Source of the DNA: Saccharothrix luteola
GTDB lineage: Bacteria; Actinomycetota; Actinomycetes; Mycobacteriales; Pseudonocardiaceae
Direction of reading: 5' to 3'
Length of the DNA: 64,000 bases
Assembly (NCBI RefSeq): GCF_020859565.1
Contig: NZ_JAJHUO010000019.1
Location: forward strand, 124,001-188,000
The position numbers were made by a program, and so were the translations under genes. Positions 8,491-17,255 of the stretch are shown here, piece by piece; the first letter of the stretch is position 1; each line of letters begins with the position of its first letter. Under the pieces are notes generated by a model. It was not told where the DNA came from, made no database searches, and was given only the letters and a program-made list of their open reading frames with translations.

Positions 8491-9117
8491 TCAGCGTCCC
8501 CGCGTCATCCAGTCGCCCTGGTGCGGCGCTTCCGCGCCGATGGTGGTGTCCTCGCCGTGACCGGTGTGCACGACCGTCCGCTCCGGCAGGGTCAGCAGCC
8601 GCCGCGAGATCGAGTCGACGATGAGGTCGAAGTCGGAGTACGACCGCCCGGTCGCGCCCGGACCGCCGTGGAACAGGGTGTCGCCGGTGAAGACCACGCC
8701 CAGCGCGGGCACGTGGAAGCAGCACGCGCCGGGCGCGTGGCCGGGCGTGTGCAGCACGTGCAGCCCGATGTCCGCCACCTCCACGACCTGGCCGTCGGCG
8801 AGGTCGCCGTCCGGCTGAACGTCCGGGTGGGTCATGTCCCACAGCACGCGGTCGGCGGGGTGCAGCAGGACGGGCGCACCGGTCGCGCGGGCGAGATCCG
8901 GCGCCACGCGCACGTGGTCGTCGTGGGCGTGCGTGACGATGATCGCCTTCACCTCACGGCCGCCGACGACGCGGAGGATCGCCCGCACGTCGTGGGGTGC
9001 GTCGATCACCACGCACTCGGTGTCGTCGCCGATGACCCAGACGTTGTTGTCCACGGCGAAGGTCTGGCCGTCGAGGGTGAACGTGCCCCGCGTGACGGCG
9101 TGGTCGACGCGCGCCAT
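8491..9117 (-). CDS. Metallo-beta-lactamase-fold hydrolase (mscR-partner type)
   Basis: This is a 208-residue protein with the HAHDDH zinc motif at 63-68, further ligands in HTPGHAPG and FTGDTLF, and the terminal histidine in VHTGHG. The length and motifs fit the glyoxalase II-like hydrolases that follow mscR (S-(hydroxymethyl)mycothiol dehydrogenase) in many actinobacteria, probably acting on an acyl/formyl-mycothiol. The start ATG overlaps the TGA of the mscR relic (TGATG at 9115-9119), so translation is coupled to a gene that no longer encodes its enzyme. It ends 5 bases from the receptor gene on the other strand. Confidence 0.88.
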   Translation of the reverse strand: MARVDHAVTRGTFTLDGQTFAVDNNVWVIGDDTECVVIDAPHDVRAILRVVGGREVKAIIVTHAHDDHVRVAPDLARATGAPVLLHPADRVLWDMTHPDVQPDGDLADGQVVEVADIGLHVLHTPGHAPGACCFHVPALGVVFTGDTLFHGGPGATGRSYSDFDLIVDSISRRLLTLPERTVVHTGHGEDTTIGAEAPHQGDWMTRGR

Positions 9118-9206
9118 CAGCTGACCACCGCCGAGCGCGGCACGTCGGTCACCTCGACCGGTGCGCCTCGGCCCCGGGCCACCACGCCGCGAACCGTCTG
9201 AGTCAC
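9117..9206 (-). pseudogene. mscR: mscR relic: first ~22 and last ~7 codons only
   Basis: A 29-codon frame starts with GTG at 9206, six bases after GAAGGG. It reads VTQTVRGVVARGRGAPVEV then TDV, the normal N-terminus of S-(hydroxymethyl)mycothiol dehydrogenase (family start SQTVRGVI..GAPVEL). It then ends PRSAVVS, resembling the family C-terminus (VLRSVVVL). About 330 residues, including all zinc and NAD sites, are missing. This is best read as an in-frame internal deletion that kept the start signal and the overlap with the next gene. The family match is from memory of MscR sequences; the deletion is inferred. Confidence 0.6.
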
Positions 9207-9222
9207 TGAGAACCCTTCTCGG

Positions 9223-9351
9223 GCCGATCCGGAGGTCGGCGGTCGCCGTGCGGGAGAACGCCTGCGCGGGCGACTCCCCTCGCACGGCCTCGTCGAACGC
9301 CACCCTCGCAAGGCGGGGCTCGGCCCGCAACCGCTGCCACTGGTCCGGGTG
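9223..9351 (-). pseudogene. Cytochrome P450 relic (K-helix region)
   Basis: Directly upstream of the mscR relic, in the same direction, 43 codons read HPDQWQRLRAEPRLARVAFD followed by EAVRGESPAQAFSRTATADL. This is the P450 segment around the invariant K-helix ExxR (here EAVR) and the following strand. Neither the I-helix nor the heme-cysteine region is present on either side, and no start fits. It is a fragment left by deletion, and the original order was probably P450-mscR-hydrolase. Confidence 0.6.
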
Positions 9352-9410
9352 GGTGGGTCGACCGGCCCGCCGAGTCGACGAAGCCCGCGATGTGAGTATG
9401 CCCGCGCTGG

Positions 9411-10040
9411 TCAGCGCTCCACGGCCAGCCGGACGCCCAGCCCGATGAACACACCGCCGGTCGCGACGTCGATCCGGCGGCGGGCGGCGTGCCTGCGGCG
9501 CAGCCAGCCGCCGATGCGGCCGGCCAGCACGCCCACCGCGCCGTCCACCACGAACTCCAGCGCGATCAGGATCGCGCCCAGGATGGCGAACTGGAGCCAC
9601 ACCTGCCCGAGGTCCGGGTTGATGAACTGCGGCAGGAACGCGATCGTGAACGTGACCATCTTCGGGTTCAGCAGGTTGGTCGCCATCCCGGTCAGGAAGG
9701 CCCGGCGGCCGGACATGCCGCCCGTCACCGGCTCGCCGACCACGGTGCGCCCGCGGTGGCGGATGGCCTGCACGCCCAGGTAGACGAGGTAGGCCGCGCC
9801 GATCGTGCGGACCACCGTGAACGCCACCGGCACCGCGGCGAACAGCGCCGCCAGGCCCGCGGCGGCCACGATGACGTGGACGGCCTCGCTGGTCGCCACG
9901 CCCGCCGTGGCCAGCAGACCGGCGCGGGGGCCGCCGCGCATCCCGCACCCGAGGACGAACAGCATGTCGGGGCCGGGCGTGACCATCGCGACGACGGTGG
10001 TCACCGTGAACAGGACGAGCAGGTGCTGGTCGATCGGCAT
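9411..10040 (-). CDS. LysE/RhtB-family amino acid exporter
   Basis: This is a 209-residue membrane protein, the usual size of the family. It begins with a hydrophobic helix and the signature TPGPDMLFVLGCGMRGG (residues about 20-36), followed by five further hydrophobic helices and the internal NLLNPKMVTF motif. It probably exports an amino acid or related metabolite; the substrate is not predictable. ATG 10040 is used; an in-frame TTG four codons upstream is possible. The gene stands alone, divergent from 10205. Confidence 0.88.
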   Translation of the reverse strand: MPIDQHLLVLFTVTTVVAMVTPGPDMLFVLGCGMRGGPRAGLLATAGVATSEAVHVIVAAAGLAALFAAVPVAFTVVRTIGAAYLVYLGVQAIRHRGRTVVGEPVTGGMSGRRAFLTGMATNLLNPKMVTFTIAFLPQFINPDLGQVWLQFAILGAILIALEFVVDGAVGVLAGRIGGWLRRRHAARRRIDVATGGVFIGLGVRLAVER

Positions 10041-10204
10041 GCCGGCATGCAAACACCCGGTCGGCGTGATGCGCCCGTGAATTCCCAAGCACTGGACCGC
10101 GCCCACCCGGACCTTCCCCCGCGATCCCCGGGCGTCCGGAGTGGACACCCCCGGAATTGTCGGACCCCTTTGGCACCATCACGGTGTCGAGGAGGGGAGC
10201 AGCG

Positions 10205-10753
10205 ATGGCGGTGCGGGTGGCGAGCAGGCGGCGGGGCGCGGCGTGGTTGGCGAAGGCGCATCCCGGCGCGACGGTGGTGGACGTGACGTCGAAGGGGCCG
10301 CAGCCGTGGGTAAGGCTGAGCCCGTTCTTCCCGCACGGCGGCATACCGGTGCCGTTCACGCCGGAGGTGACGGCGCAGTCGGTGGAGGGCGTCTGGCAGG
10401 CGTTGAAGGTCTTCGAGGGCGAGGACGTCGACCGGGCGAAGCTCGACGTGAAGACCATGGCCGGGCTCAAGCGCACGGTCCGAAGATCGGGCCCGGTCCG
10501 GGGCCACCGCGAAGGGCTGGCCGGTGAGCGCCTGCTGGCCTACGAGGACGCGCGGCGCGCCATCTACCTGCCCACCTACCGCTGGGTCCTGGAGCACCGG
10601 GTCGTCGACGAGGTGGCGGAGCTGAAGGAGCTGAGCGCACGAGGGGAGGTGGTGCTGCTCGACTACACGACGAACGGCGACGTGGCGGACCTGCGGACCC
10701 CGCTGTCCCACGCCGCCCTGATCGCCGCGCACCTGGAGGACCGCTGGCCGTAA
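10205..10753 (+). CDS. Conserved hypothetical protein (DUF6939-like)
   Basis: This is a 182-residue soluble protein with a strong ribosome site (GAGGAGGGG five bases before ATG 10205). It has no signal peptide or membrane segment. Conserved-looking stretches are AHPGATVVDVTSKGPQPWVRLSPFFPHGGIP cut across residues 17-48, and AIYLPTYRWVLEH (about 118-130). I recall such proteins as uncharacterised DUF6939 members but cannot confirm this. It lies 9 bases before the ROK regulator and could be co-transcribed with it. Confidence 0.65.
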   Translation: MAVRVASRRRGAAWLAKAHPGATVVDVTSKGPQPWVRLSPFFPHGGIPVPFTPEVTAQSVEGVWQALKVFEGEDVDRAKLDVKTMAGLKRTVRRSGPVRGHREGLAGERLLAYEDARRAIYLPTYRWVLEHRVVDEVAELKELSARGEVVLLDYTTNGDVADLRTPLSHAALIAAHLEDRWP

Positions 10754-10762
10754 ATTGGTGCC

Positions 10763-11965
10763 ATGAGCGCGACGGGCAGCGGCCAGCAGCCGCGGGTGGT
10801 TTCCGGCAGGCAATCCGAACTGCTGGGGCTGCTCCGCGACGAGGGCGCGATGTCCCGGGTCGCGCTGGGCGAGCGGCTGGAGCTGCCGCGGGCCAAGCTG
10901 ACCGCCGAGCTGGCCAGGCTGGTGGACGTGGGCCTGGTGCAGGTCGGGGGACCGGCGGCGAGCCGGGGCGGACGGCGGTCGACGCTCGTCCACCTGGCCG
11001 ACGACCTGCGCGTGCTCGGCGTGGACGTGGGTGCGACCTCGGTGACGGTCGCGGTCACGGACGGCCGGTGCGAGGTGCTGGAGAGCCGCAGCGAGGAGTG
11101 CGACGTCCGCAGCGGGCCGGCGCCGGTGCTGAGCCGGGTCGCCGAGCTGGCCGACGTCGTCTACGCCAAGGCGTCGGGCCGGCTCATCGGCGCGGGCATC
11201 GGCCTGCCGGGTCCGGTGAGCTTCCGCGACGGCATGCCGGTCGCGCCGCCGATCATGCCCGGCTGGGACCGCTACCCCGTGCGGGACGAGCTGGCGGGCC
11301 GGTGGGGCTGCCCGGTGACGGTCGACAACGACGTGAACGCCATGGCGCTGGGCGAACGCCACGCGGGCGTGGCGCGGTCGCTGGAAGACCTGATCTTCGT
11401 CAAGGTCGGCACCGGCATCGGCTGCGGGATCGTCCTCGGCGGGAAGGTCTACCGAGGCGTCGCCGGGACCGCGGGCGACATCGGGCACATCAGGCTGGAC
11501 GACTTCGGCCCGGCCTGCGCGTGCGGCGAGGTCGGCTGCCTGGAGGCGTACTTCGGCGGCTCGGCGCTGGCCCGTGACGCCAACACGCTGGCCCGCAGCG
11601 GTCGTTCCGTCGCCCTGGCCACCGCCCTGCACGACAAGGGCCTGCTCACCGCCGAGGACGTCGGCACCGCCGCCGCGGCCGGCGACTTCGCCGCCGCGAA
11701 CCTCGTGCGCGAGGGCGGCCGGCGGCTCGGGCACGTGGTCGCGTCCCTGGTCAGCTTCCTGAACCCGGGCATGGTCGTCATCGGTGGCGGCGTGTCGAGG
11801 CTGGGGCACTCCCTGCTGGCCGAGGTGCGCAGCGCCGTCTACCGCCGTTCCCTGCCGCTGGCCACCGGCAACCTGCCCATCGTGCTCTCGGAACTGGGCG
11901 ACCTGGCCGGCGTCACCGGCGCCGCCTGGTCCGCCACCGACCGGGCGTTCTCCCCGGCCGGCTGA
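10763..11965 (+). CDS. ROK-family transcriptional regulator
   Basis: This is a 400-residue protein. An N-terminal winged helix-turn-helix (about 15-75; MSRVALGERLELPRAKLTAE) is followed by a ROK sugar-kinase-like domain with a phosphate loop (VDVGATSVTVAV, about 75-90). The ROK zinc motif GHIRLDDFGPACACGEVGC (about 240-258, CxCGxxGC) and a VVIGGGV strand near the end are also present. This architecture is that of NagC/XylR-like repressors whose effector is a sugar or sugar phosphate. The product is probably a regulator of the sugar importer that begins 1.6 kb downstream, alongside the second ROK gene. Confidence 0.88.
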   Translation: MSATGSGQQPRVVSGRQSELLGLLRDEGAMSRVALGERLELPRAKLTAELARLVDVGLVQVGGPAASRGGRRSTLVHLADDLRVLGVDVGATSVTVAVTDGRCEVLESRSEECDVRSGPAPVLSRVAELADVVYAKASGRLIGAGIGLPGPVSFRDGMPVAPPIMPGWDRYPVRDELAGRWGCPVTVDNDVNAMALGERHAGVARSLEDLIFVKVGTGIGCGIVLGGKVYRGVAGTAGDIGHIRLDDFGPACACGEVGCLEAYFGGSALARDANTLARSGRSVALATALHDKGLLTAEDVGTAAAAGDFAAANLVREGGRRLGHVVASLVSFLNPGMVVIGGGVSRLGHSLLAEVRSAVYRRSLPLATGNLPIVLSELGDLAGVTGAAWSATDRAFSPAG

Positions 11966-12124
11966 CCGGGCTGGTCCCGCAGGGACCCGGGGCTTCAACG
12001 CCGAGCCTTCCTGACCGCCGAACTCCACCACGAACGCCGAGCCCACCCCCGAACACCGCGCCCCGAGCCGTCGAGTCGCCCCGAGCGCCAGGCCGCCCCG
12101 AGCACAGAGGCCGACCGGGAGCGC

Positions 12125-12147
12125 CGCGCCGCCTCCCAAGCGGCGCG
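12125..12147 (+). terminator. Hairpin terminator after ROK1
   Basis: The perfect 8-base arms CGCGCCGC (12125-12132) and GCGGCGCG (12140-12147) flank a 7-base loop. The hairpin lies 160 bases past the stop of the first ROK gene. There is no T-run, as is usual for high-GC actinobacterial terminators. Confidence 0.5.
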
Positions 12148-12205
12148 TCCTGCCCCCGTGCCTTCCGCATCTCCGCCCACTCGTAAGCCGATCGCGAGCT
12201 TCCGT

Positions 12206-12242
12206 CAAAACTGCGCCGACTTTTGCAACGAATCGACAAAAG
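12206..12242 (+). promoter_or_regulatory. Candidate ROK operator cluster
   Basis: Alternating CAAAA (12206-12210), TTTTG (12221-12225) and CAAAA (12237-12241) form two overlapping dyads; the right-hand one is CTTTTG-N11-CAAAAG (12220-12242). Such AT-rich dyads resemble ROK/NagC-type operators and stand out against the GC-rich surroundings. The cluster sits 117 bases before the ROK2-importer operon. Confidence 0.45.
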
Positions 12243-12358
12243 AGGGCCCAAGTTCTTGTCAGGCGGAGCGCTCAAATGCCAGGATCTGCCGCAACTCACC
12301 CTCCAACGTGAGCTGGACCACCCCGTTCGATCGACTCCCCGACGAAGTCGGAGCCACG

Positions 12359-13555
12359 ATGCAGGCGCAGACCGAAGGCAGGCGTGAGGCCAACCTCGCC
12401 CTCCTGCTGCGCACGCTCCGCGCCCGCGGCCCCCTCTCCCGAGCCCAACTGGCCGCCGGATCGGGTCTGTCCAAGGCCACCGTCGCCCCGCTCCTCGTGA
12501 ACCTCGAACGCCGCGGCCTCACCGAACGCGCGGGCACCACGACCACCCAGGGCAGGCCCGGCGAACTGGTCCAGCTGCGCCCCGGTGCGGTCTGCGGCAT
12601 CGGCCTCGACGTCCGCCCCGGCCACCTCGGCGCGACCATCACCGACCTGACCGGCGACGTCCACCTGCGCCGCCAGACCAGGTGCGACACCAGCGTCCCC
12701 GAGCACGCCCTCGACCGACTCGCCGACCTGACCCGCGCCGCCCTGGAAAACCTGCCGAGAGCCGACTGGGCAGGCGTCACGGTCGCCGTGCCGGGCCGCG
12801 CCGACCGCACCGCGGGCACCGCCACCGCCACCCGGCTGCGCTGGCGCGAGGTGGCCGTGGTCGACGGCCTGGCCGCCCGGACCGGCCTGCCCCTCGACCG
12901 GCTCGACCTCGACACCGAGGCCAACCTGGCCGCCTACGCCGAGCACGACGGCGACCCGGTCGACGACCTCGTCTACCTCAACGGCGACCACGGCGTGGCC
13001 GCTGGCGTGATCGCCAACGGCGCGTTGGTGCGCGGCGCGGACAACCGCGCGGGCGAGGTGGGCCACGTGGTGCTCGACCCGCTCGGCGGCACGTGCTGCG
13101 CGTGCGGCCGGCGCGGCTGCTGGGAGACGCAGGTCGGGCTAGACGCGTTCCTGCACGCCTGCGCGCCCCGCGACGACCGGGTGCACGACCCCGCGCTCGC
13201 GCCGACCGAGCGCATGGCCATCCTGCGCGGCCGGGCCGAACGCGGTGACGCCCGCACCCTCGACGCGCTGCACCGCACGGCCGAGGCGCTGGCGTCCGGC
13301 CTCTCGGTCCTCACCACCCTGCTCAACCCGCGCAAGATCGTGCTCGGCGGCTACTTCGCCGCCCTGCCGGACTGGCTGGTCGCACCGCAGGAGCAGGGCC
13401 GGACCCGGGTCACCGCCTCCGCCCTCGGCTTCACCGCGGGCGGCAAGGGCGCGGCACTGGCCGCGTTGCGCCGCGTGCTGGACGACCCGACCGTCGTGCC
13501 CGTCAAGGAAAGCGGCCCGGAGACGGGCGGTTCACACGAAGGGGCCTCGGCATGA
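12359..13555 (+). CDS. ROK-family regulator of the sugar importer operon
   Basis: This is a 398-residue protein with an N-terminal winged helix (about 15-75; LSRAQLAAGSGLSKATVAPL) and a ROK domain with the zinc motif GHVVLDPLGGTCCACGRRGC (about 235-255). Sugar-contact residues in the ROK core are less canonical than in the first ROK protein: the loop NGDHGVAAGV replaces the usual GTGIG. Its last codons overlap the ATPase gene (ATGA at 13552-13555), so it is the first gene of the importer operon and probably its local repressor. The start is ATG 12359, in frame with a longer upstream frame that has poor composition. Confidence 0.87.
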   Translation: MQAQTEGRREANLALLLRTLRARGPLSRAQLAAGSGLSKATVAPLLVNLERRGLTERAGTTTTQGRPGELVQLRPGAVCGIGLDVRPGHLGATITDLTGDVHLRRQTRCDTSVPEHALDRLADLTRAALENLPRADWAGVTVAVPGRADRTAGTATATRLRWREVAVVDGLAARTGLPLDRLDLDTEANLAAYAEHDGDPVDDLVYLNGDHGVAAGVIANGALVRGADNRAGEVGHVVLDPLGGTCCACGRRGCWETQVGLDAFLHACAPRDDRVHDPALAPTERMAILRGRAERGDARTLDALHRTAEALASGLSVLTTLLNPRKIVLGGYFAALPDWLVAPQEQGRTRVTASALGFTAGGKGAALAALRRVLDDPTVVPVKESGPETGGSHEGASA

Positions 13556-15102
13556 CCCTGCTCCGGATGGCCGGCATCGGCAAGACGTTCCCCGGCGTGC
13601 GCGCCTTGGACCAGGTGGACCTGGAGGTCGCCGAGGGCGAGGTGCACTGCCTGCTCGGCCAGAACGGCGCGGGCAAGTCCACCCTGATCAAGGTGCTGGC
13701 CGGCGCGCACCAGCCCGACGACGGCGAGATCACCTGGCGCGGCGCGAGGACCACCCTCCCGTCGCCGGTGGCCGCGCTGCGGTTGGGCATCGCCACCATG
13801 TACCAGGAACTGGACCTGGTGCCGGACATCCCGGTGGCGGAGAACGTGTTCCTCGGCCACGAACCGACCAGGTTCGGCTTCACCCGTCGCCGCGCCGCCC
13901 GCGACCTCACCAGGACGTTGATGGCGCGCCTCGGCCACCCCGAGATCGGCCCCGACCGGGAGGTCGGCCGGTTGTCCGCCGCCGGTCAGCAGCTGGTGTC
14001 GATGGCACGCGCGCTGGCCCACGACGCCCGGCTCATCGTGATGGACGAGCCGACCGCCGCCCTGGCCGCCGACGAGGTGGACAACCTGTTCCGCATCGTC
14101 GGCGAGCTGACCAAGGACGGCGTCGCCGTCCTCTACATCTCCCACCGCCTCGAAGAGATCCGCCGCATCGGCAACCGCGTCACCGTGCTCAAGGACGGCC
14201 GCACGGTCGCCGCGAACCTCCCCGCCGAGACCCCGACCGCCGACCTGGTCGACCTGATGTCCGGGCGCAAGGTCGAGACGGTCTTCCCGCACCGCGAGGC
14301 GTCCACGGTGGACACGACGCGCGAGGTGCTCACGGTCACCGGCCTGAGCCGCAAGGGCGAGTTCAGCGACGTCGGCTTCCACGTGCACGCGGGCGAGATC
14401 CTGGGCATCGCGGGCCTGGTCGGCGCGGGCCGCAGCGAGATCCTGGAAACCGTGTTCGGCGCGCGGAAACCGGACACCGGGCACGTCGCGGTCGACGGGA
14501 AACCGGTGCGGCCGGGCAGCGTCGTCGCCGCCGTGAAAGCCGGCATCGGCCTGGCCCCGGAGGAGCGCAAGGCCCAGGCCCTGCTGCTCGACCTGCCGGT
14601 CGCGCACAACGTGACGCTGTCCAGCCTCCCCGCCTACAGCCGCGCCGGCTTCCTCGACCGCGCCCGCGAGCTGACCGACTCCAAGGCCACCCTGGAACGG
14701 CTCGACCTGCGTCCCGCCGACCCGCGCCGGCTGGTCGCCGAGTTCTCCGGCGGCAACCAGCAGAAGGCCGTGGTGGCGCGGTGGCTGGTCCGGGGCTGCA
14801 AGGTGCTGCTCCTGGACGAGCCGACGCGCGGCGTGGACGTCGGCGCGCGTGCCGAGCTGTACCGGGTGATCCACGAACTGGCCGCGGCCGGCGTGGCCGT
14901 GGTGCTGGTGTCCAGCGAGGTCGCCGAGGTGCTCGGCCTCGCCGACCGGGTGCTGGTGCTGCGCGACGGCGAGGTGATCGCGGACCGGCGTGCCGACGAG
15001 CTCACCGAATCCGCCGTGCTGGACATGGTGATGGCGGGCCGCGTCGTCACCGAAGCCGCCGACACCGACACCCCAGAGGTCGTGCCTGAGGAGGCCCCGT
15101 GA
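13552..15102 (+). CDS. Sugar ABC transporter, double ATPase subunit (RbsA/XylG type)
   Basis: This is a 516-residue protein with two fused ABC ATPase modules, the hallmark of the ribose/xylose/galactose (CUT2) importers. In the N-module, Walker A is GQNGAGKST (about 37-45), the signature is weak (LSAAGQQLV) and Walker B is LIVMDEPTAAL. In the C-module, the Walker A is degenerate (GLVGAGRSE), the signature is FSGGNQQKA (about 398-406) and Walker B is VLLLDEPTRGVD. It energises uptake through the permease encoded next, whose GTG start overlaps its stop (GTGA, 15099-15102). Confidence 0.93.
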   Translation: MTLLRMAGIGKTFPGVRALDQVDLEVAEGEVHCLLGQNGAGKSTLIKVLAGAHQPDDGEITWRGARTTLPSPVAALRLGIATMYQELDLVPDIPVAENVFLGHEPTRFGFTRRRAARDLTRTLMARLGHPEIGPDREVGRLSAAGQQLVSMARALAHDARLIVMDEPTAALAADEVDNLFRIVGELTKDGVAVLYISHRLEEIRRIGNRVTVLKDGRTVAANLPAETPTADLVDLMSGRKVETVFPHREASTVDTTREVLTVTGLSRKGEFSDVGFHVHAGEILGIAGLVGAGRSEILETVFGARKPDTGHVAVDGKPVRPGSVVAAVKAGIGLAPEERKAQALLLDLPVAHNVTLSSLPAYSRAGFLDRARELTDSKATLERLDLRPADPRRLVAEFSGGNQQKAVVARWLVRGCKVLLLDEPTRGVDVGARAELYRVIHELAAAGVAVVLVSSEVAEVLGLADRVLVLRDGEVIADRRADELTESAVLDMVMAGRVVTEAADTDTPEVVPEEAP

Positions 15103-16103
15103 CCGAAGCAAGGGTCCTCGACCCGAAATCCGCCGCACCCCAGGAGCCGCCCAAGCACCGCCGCAACCTCGACCTGAGGCTCACCGGGCTGCTCGGCGTG
15201 CTGGTGGTGCTGTGCGTCGTCGGCTACGCCACCCGACCCGACAGCTTCCTCACCGAGGCCAACATCTCCACCATGCTGCGGCTGGCCGCGGCGATCGGCG
15301 TGGTCAGCGTCGGCATGACGTTCGTGATCATCAGCGGCGGCATCGACCTGTCCGTCGGCTCGATCGTGGCGCTGTCGGGCGTGTGGATGACCACCGTCGC
15401 CACCCAGTCCTACGGGCCGGTGGTGATGGTGCTGTGCGCCCTGCTGGTCGGCCTCGGCTGCGGCCTGGTCAACGGGGTGCTGATCTCCTACGGCAAGATC
15501 GTGCCGTTCATCGCCACCCTCGCCATGTACGCGTCGGCGAAGGGCCTGGCCGAACGGCTCTCCGGCCGCCGCACGCAGGTCGTCACCGAGACCGGGTTCA
15601 CCACCTTCTTCCGCGGCGACATCCTCGGCGTCCCGGTGCTGATCTGGATGCTGGCCGCGGTGTTCGCGGTCGGCTGGGTGGTGCTCAACCGCACCGCGTT
15701 CGGCCGCCGCACGTTCGCCGTCGGCGGCAACGCCGAAGCCGCCCGCCTGGCCGGCATCGACGTCCGCAGGCACACCGCGCTCGTCTACGGCATCGCCGGC
15801 CTGTGCTGCGGCATCGCCGCGCTCATGGTCGTCGCCCGCACCACGTCCGGCGCGTCCACCAACGGCATGTTCTACGAGCTGGACGCGATCGCCGCGGTCG
15901 TCATCGGCGGCACCCTGCTCAGCGGCGGCCGGGGCTCGTTGATCGGCACGCTGATCGGCGTCCTCATCTTCACCGTGGTGGGCAACATCTTCACCCAGAA
16001 CAACCTCGACACCGACATCCAGAACATCGCCAAGGGCGTGATCATCATCGCCGCGGTGCTCCTGCAGCGCACCACCGCCCGCCGCCGCGCGCACACCACC
16101 TGA
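15099..16103 (+). CDS. Sugar ABC transporter permease (RbsC type)
   Basis: This is a 334-residue integral membrane protein with eight or more hydrophobic helices. The family segment [17 protein letters not shown] (about 75-91) and the cytoplasmic coupling loop [17 protein letters not shown] (about 207-223) are both present. A homodimer of this permease would form the channel for the pentose/hexose-type importer encoded by the adjacent ATPase and binding-protein genes. The hydrophilic N-terminus (about 25 residues) is longer than in E. coli RbsC. Confidence 0.93.
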   Translation: MTEARVLDPKSAAPQEPPKHRRNLDLRLTGLLGVLVVLCVVGYATRPDSFLTEANISTMLRLAAAIGVVSVGMTFVIISGGIDLSVGSIVALSGVWMTTVATQSYGPVVMVLCALLVGLGCGLVNGVLISYGKIVPFIATLAMYASAKGLAERLSGRRTQVVTETGFTTFFRGDILGVPVLIWMLAAVFAVGWVVLNRTAFGRRTFAVGGNAEAARLAGIDVRRHTALVYGIAGLCCGIAALMVVARTTSGASTNGMFYELDAIAAVVIGGTLLSGGRGSLIGTLIGVLIFTVVGNIFTQNNLDTDIQNIAKGVIIIAAVLLQRTTARRRAHTT

Positions 16104-16153
16104 CGCGCCACCCGACGCCTCCACCACCCCGACACACCACCCGGGAGACCGCC

Positions 16154-17200
16154 ATGCCCTCACTCGACCGTCGTCGCTTCCTCTGGGGAACCACCGCCGT
16201 CGGCACCGCCGCCCTGCTGGCCGGGTGCACGTCCAACGAGTCCGGCAACACCGCGCAGAACGTCGTCGCGGGCGGGTCGGGCCAGAACAGCCAGCCGGGC
16301 AAGCAGGTCACCATCGGCTTCTCCGCGCCCGCCGCCGACCACGGCTGGATGGCCGCGATGACGAAGAACGCCAAGGCGCAGGCCGACGAGTTCTCCGACG
16401 TCACGTTCAAGGCCACCGAGGGCACCAACGACGTCAACCAGCAGATCGGCCAGGTCGAGACGCTGATCAACGACAAGGTCGACGTCCTGGTGGTGCTGCC
16501 GTTCGACGGCAAGGCGCTCACCGAGGTCGGCCGCCAGGCCATGGACGCGGGCATCCCCGTGATCAACCTGGACCGCGTCTTCGACACCCCGCTGGCCTAC
16601 CGGCTGTGGATCGGCGGCGACAACTACCGCATGGGCGTCAACGCCGGCGAGTACATCGCCGCGCAGCTGAAGGCCAAGAACGTCTCGAACCCCATCATCG
16701 GCGAGGTCGCGGGCATCGACTCGCTGCCGCTGACGCAGGAGCGCAGCCAGGGCTTCAAGGACGCCCTGGCGAAGGCGGGCTTCTCGGTCGGCCCGCGCGT
16801 CTCGGCGTCGTTCACCTCCGAGTCCGGCGAGCAGCAGACGGCCAACCTGCTCCAGTCCGCGCCCAAGCTGGACGCGCTGTGGAACCACGACGACGACCAG
16901 GGCATCGGCGTGATGGCGGCGATCGACAGCGCCGGCCGCAAGGAGTTCGTCATGGTCGGCGGCGCGGGCTCGCGCAACATGATGGACCTGATCAAGGCGG
17001 ACAGCGGCGTGGTCAAGGCGACCGTGCTCTACAGCCCGTCGATGGCGTCCTCGGCGATCGCGCTGGCCAGGCTGCTCGGCCAGGCCAAGGGCATCGGCGA
17101 CATGGCCGAGCACGACATCCCGGCGTCGATCACCACCTACTCCGCCGTGGTGACCAAGGAGAACGTCGACCAGTACCTCGACGTCGGCTTCGACTCCTGA
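16154..17200 (+). CDS. Sugar-binding lipoprotein of the ABC importer
   Basis: This is a 348-residue protein. The N-terminus has a twin-arginine-like DRRRFLWG followed by the lipobox LLAGC, so it is probably a Tat-exported lipoprotein anchored outside the membrane. The mature part is a type I periplasmic-binding fold (VTIGFSAPAADHGWMAAM; VLVVLPFDGKALTEV; IPVINLDRVF) like ribose or autoinducer-2 binding proteins. GGGAG precedes ATG 16154. It follows the permease by 50 bases and supplies the specificity of the importer; the ligand cannot be named. Confidence 0.9.
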   Translation: MPSLDRRRFLWGTTAVGTAALLAGCTSNESGNTAQNVVAGGSGQNSQPGKQVTIGFSAPAADHGWMAAMTKNAKAQADEFSDVTFKATEGTNDVNQQIGQVETLINDKVDVLVVLPFDGKALTEVGRQAMDAGIPVINLDRVFDTPLAYRLWIGGDNYRMGVNAGEYIAAQLKAKNVSNPIIGEVAGIDSLPLTQERSQGFKDALAKAGFSVGPRVSASFTSESGEQQTANLLQSAPKLDALWNHDDDQGIGVMAAIDSAGRKEFVMVGGAGSRNMMDLIKADSGVVKATVLYSPSMASSAIALARLLGQAKGIGDMAEHDIPASITTYSAVVTKENVDQYLDVGFDS

Positions 17201-17255
17201 CCGGGTCGTCGGACCGACGGCGTCGCTGGATCGACACTGCTGCGAAAGGCTGCTG

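Larger units (their letters stand above)
11966..12358. other. Spacer between the two ROK genes
   Basis: This is a 393-base gap. The first half (about 11990-12125) is GC-rich with repeated 'ccgag' words and no gene; it is followed by a strong hairpin at 12125-12147. The second half is AT-richer and contains the CAAAA/TTTTG operator-like cluster (12206-12242), where the promoter of the sugar operon is expected. The sequence GGCGGAGCG at about 12262-12270 precedes no sensible start; the ROK2 start at 12359 has only a weak ribosome site. Confidence 0.5.

Noticed and set aside
8491-10476. Single 661-codon minus-strand open frame
   Set aside because: High GC keeps the frame open; it spans the hydrolase, relics and antisense or off-frame parts of the LysE gene. 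Only the hydrolase and the P450 fragment in it look real.
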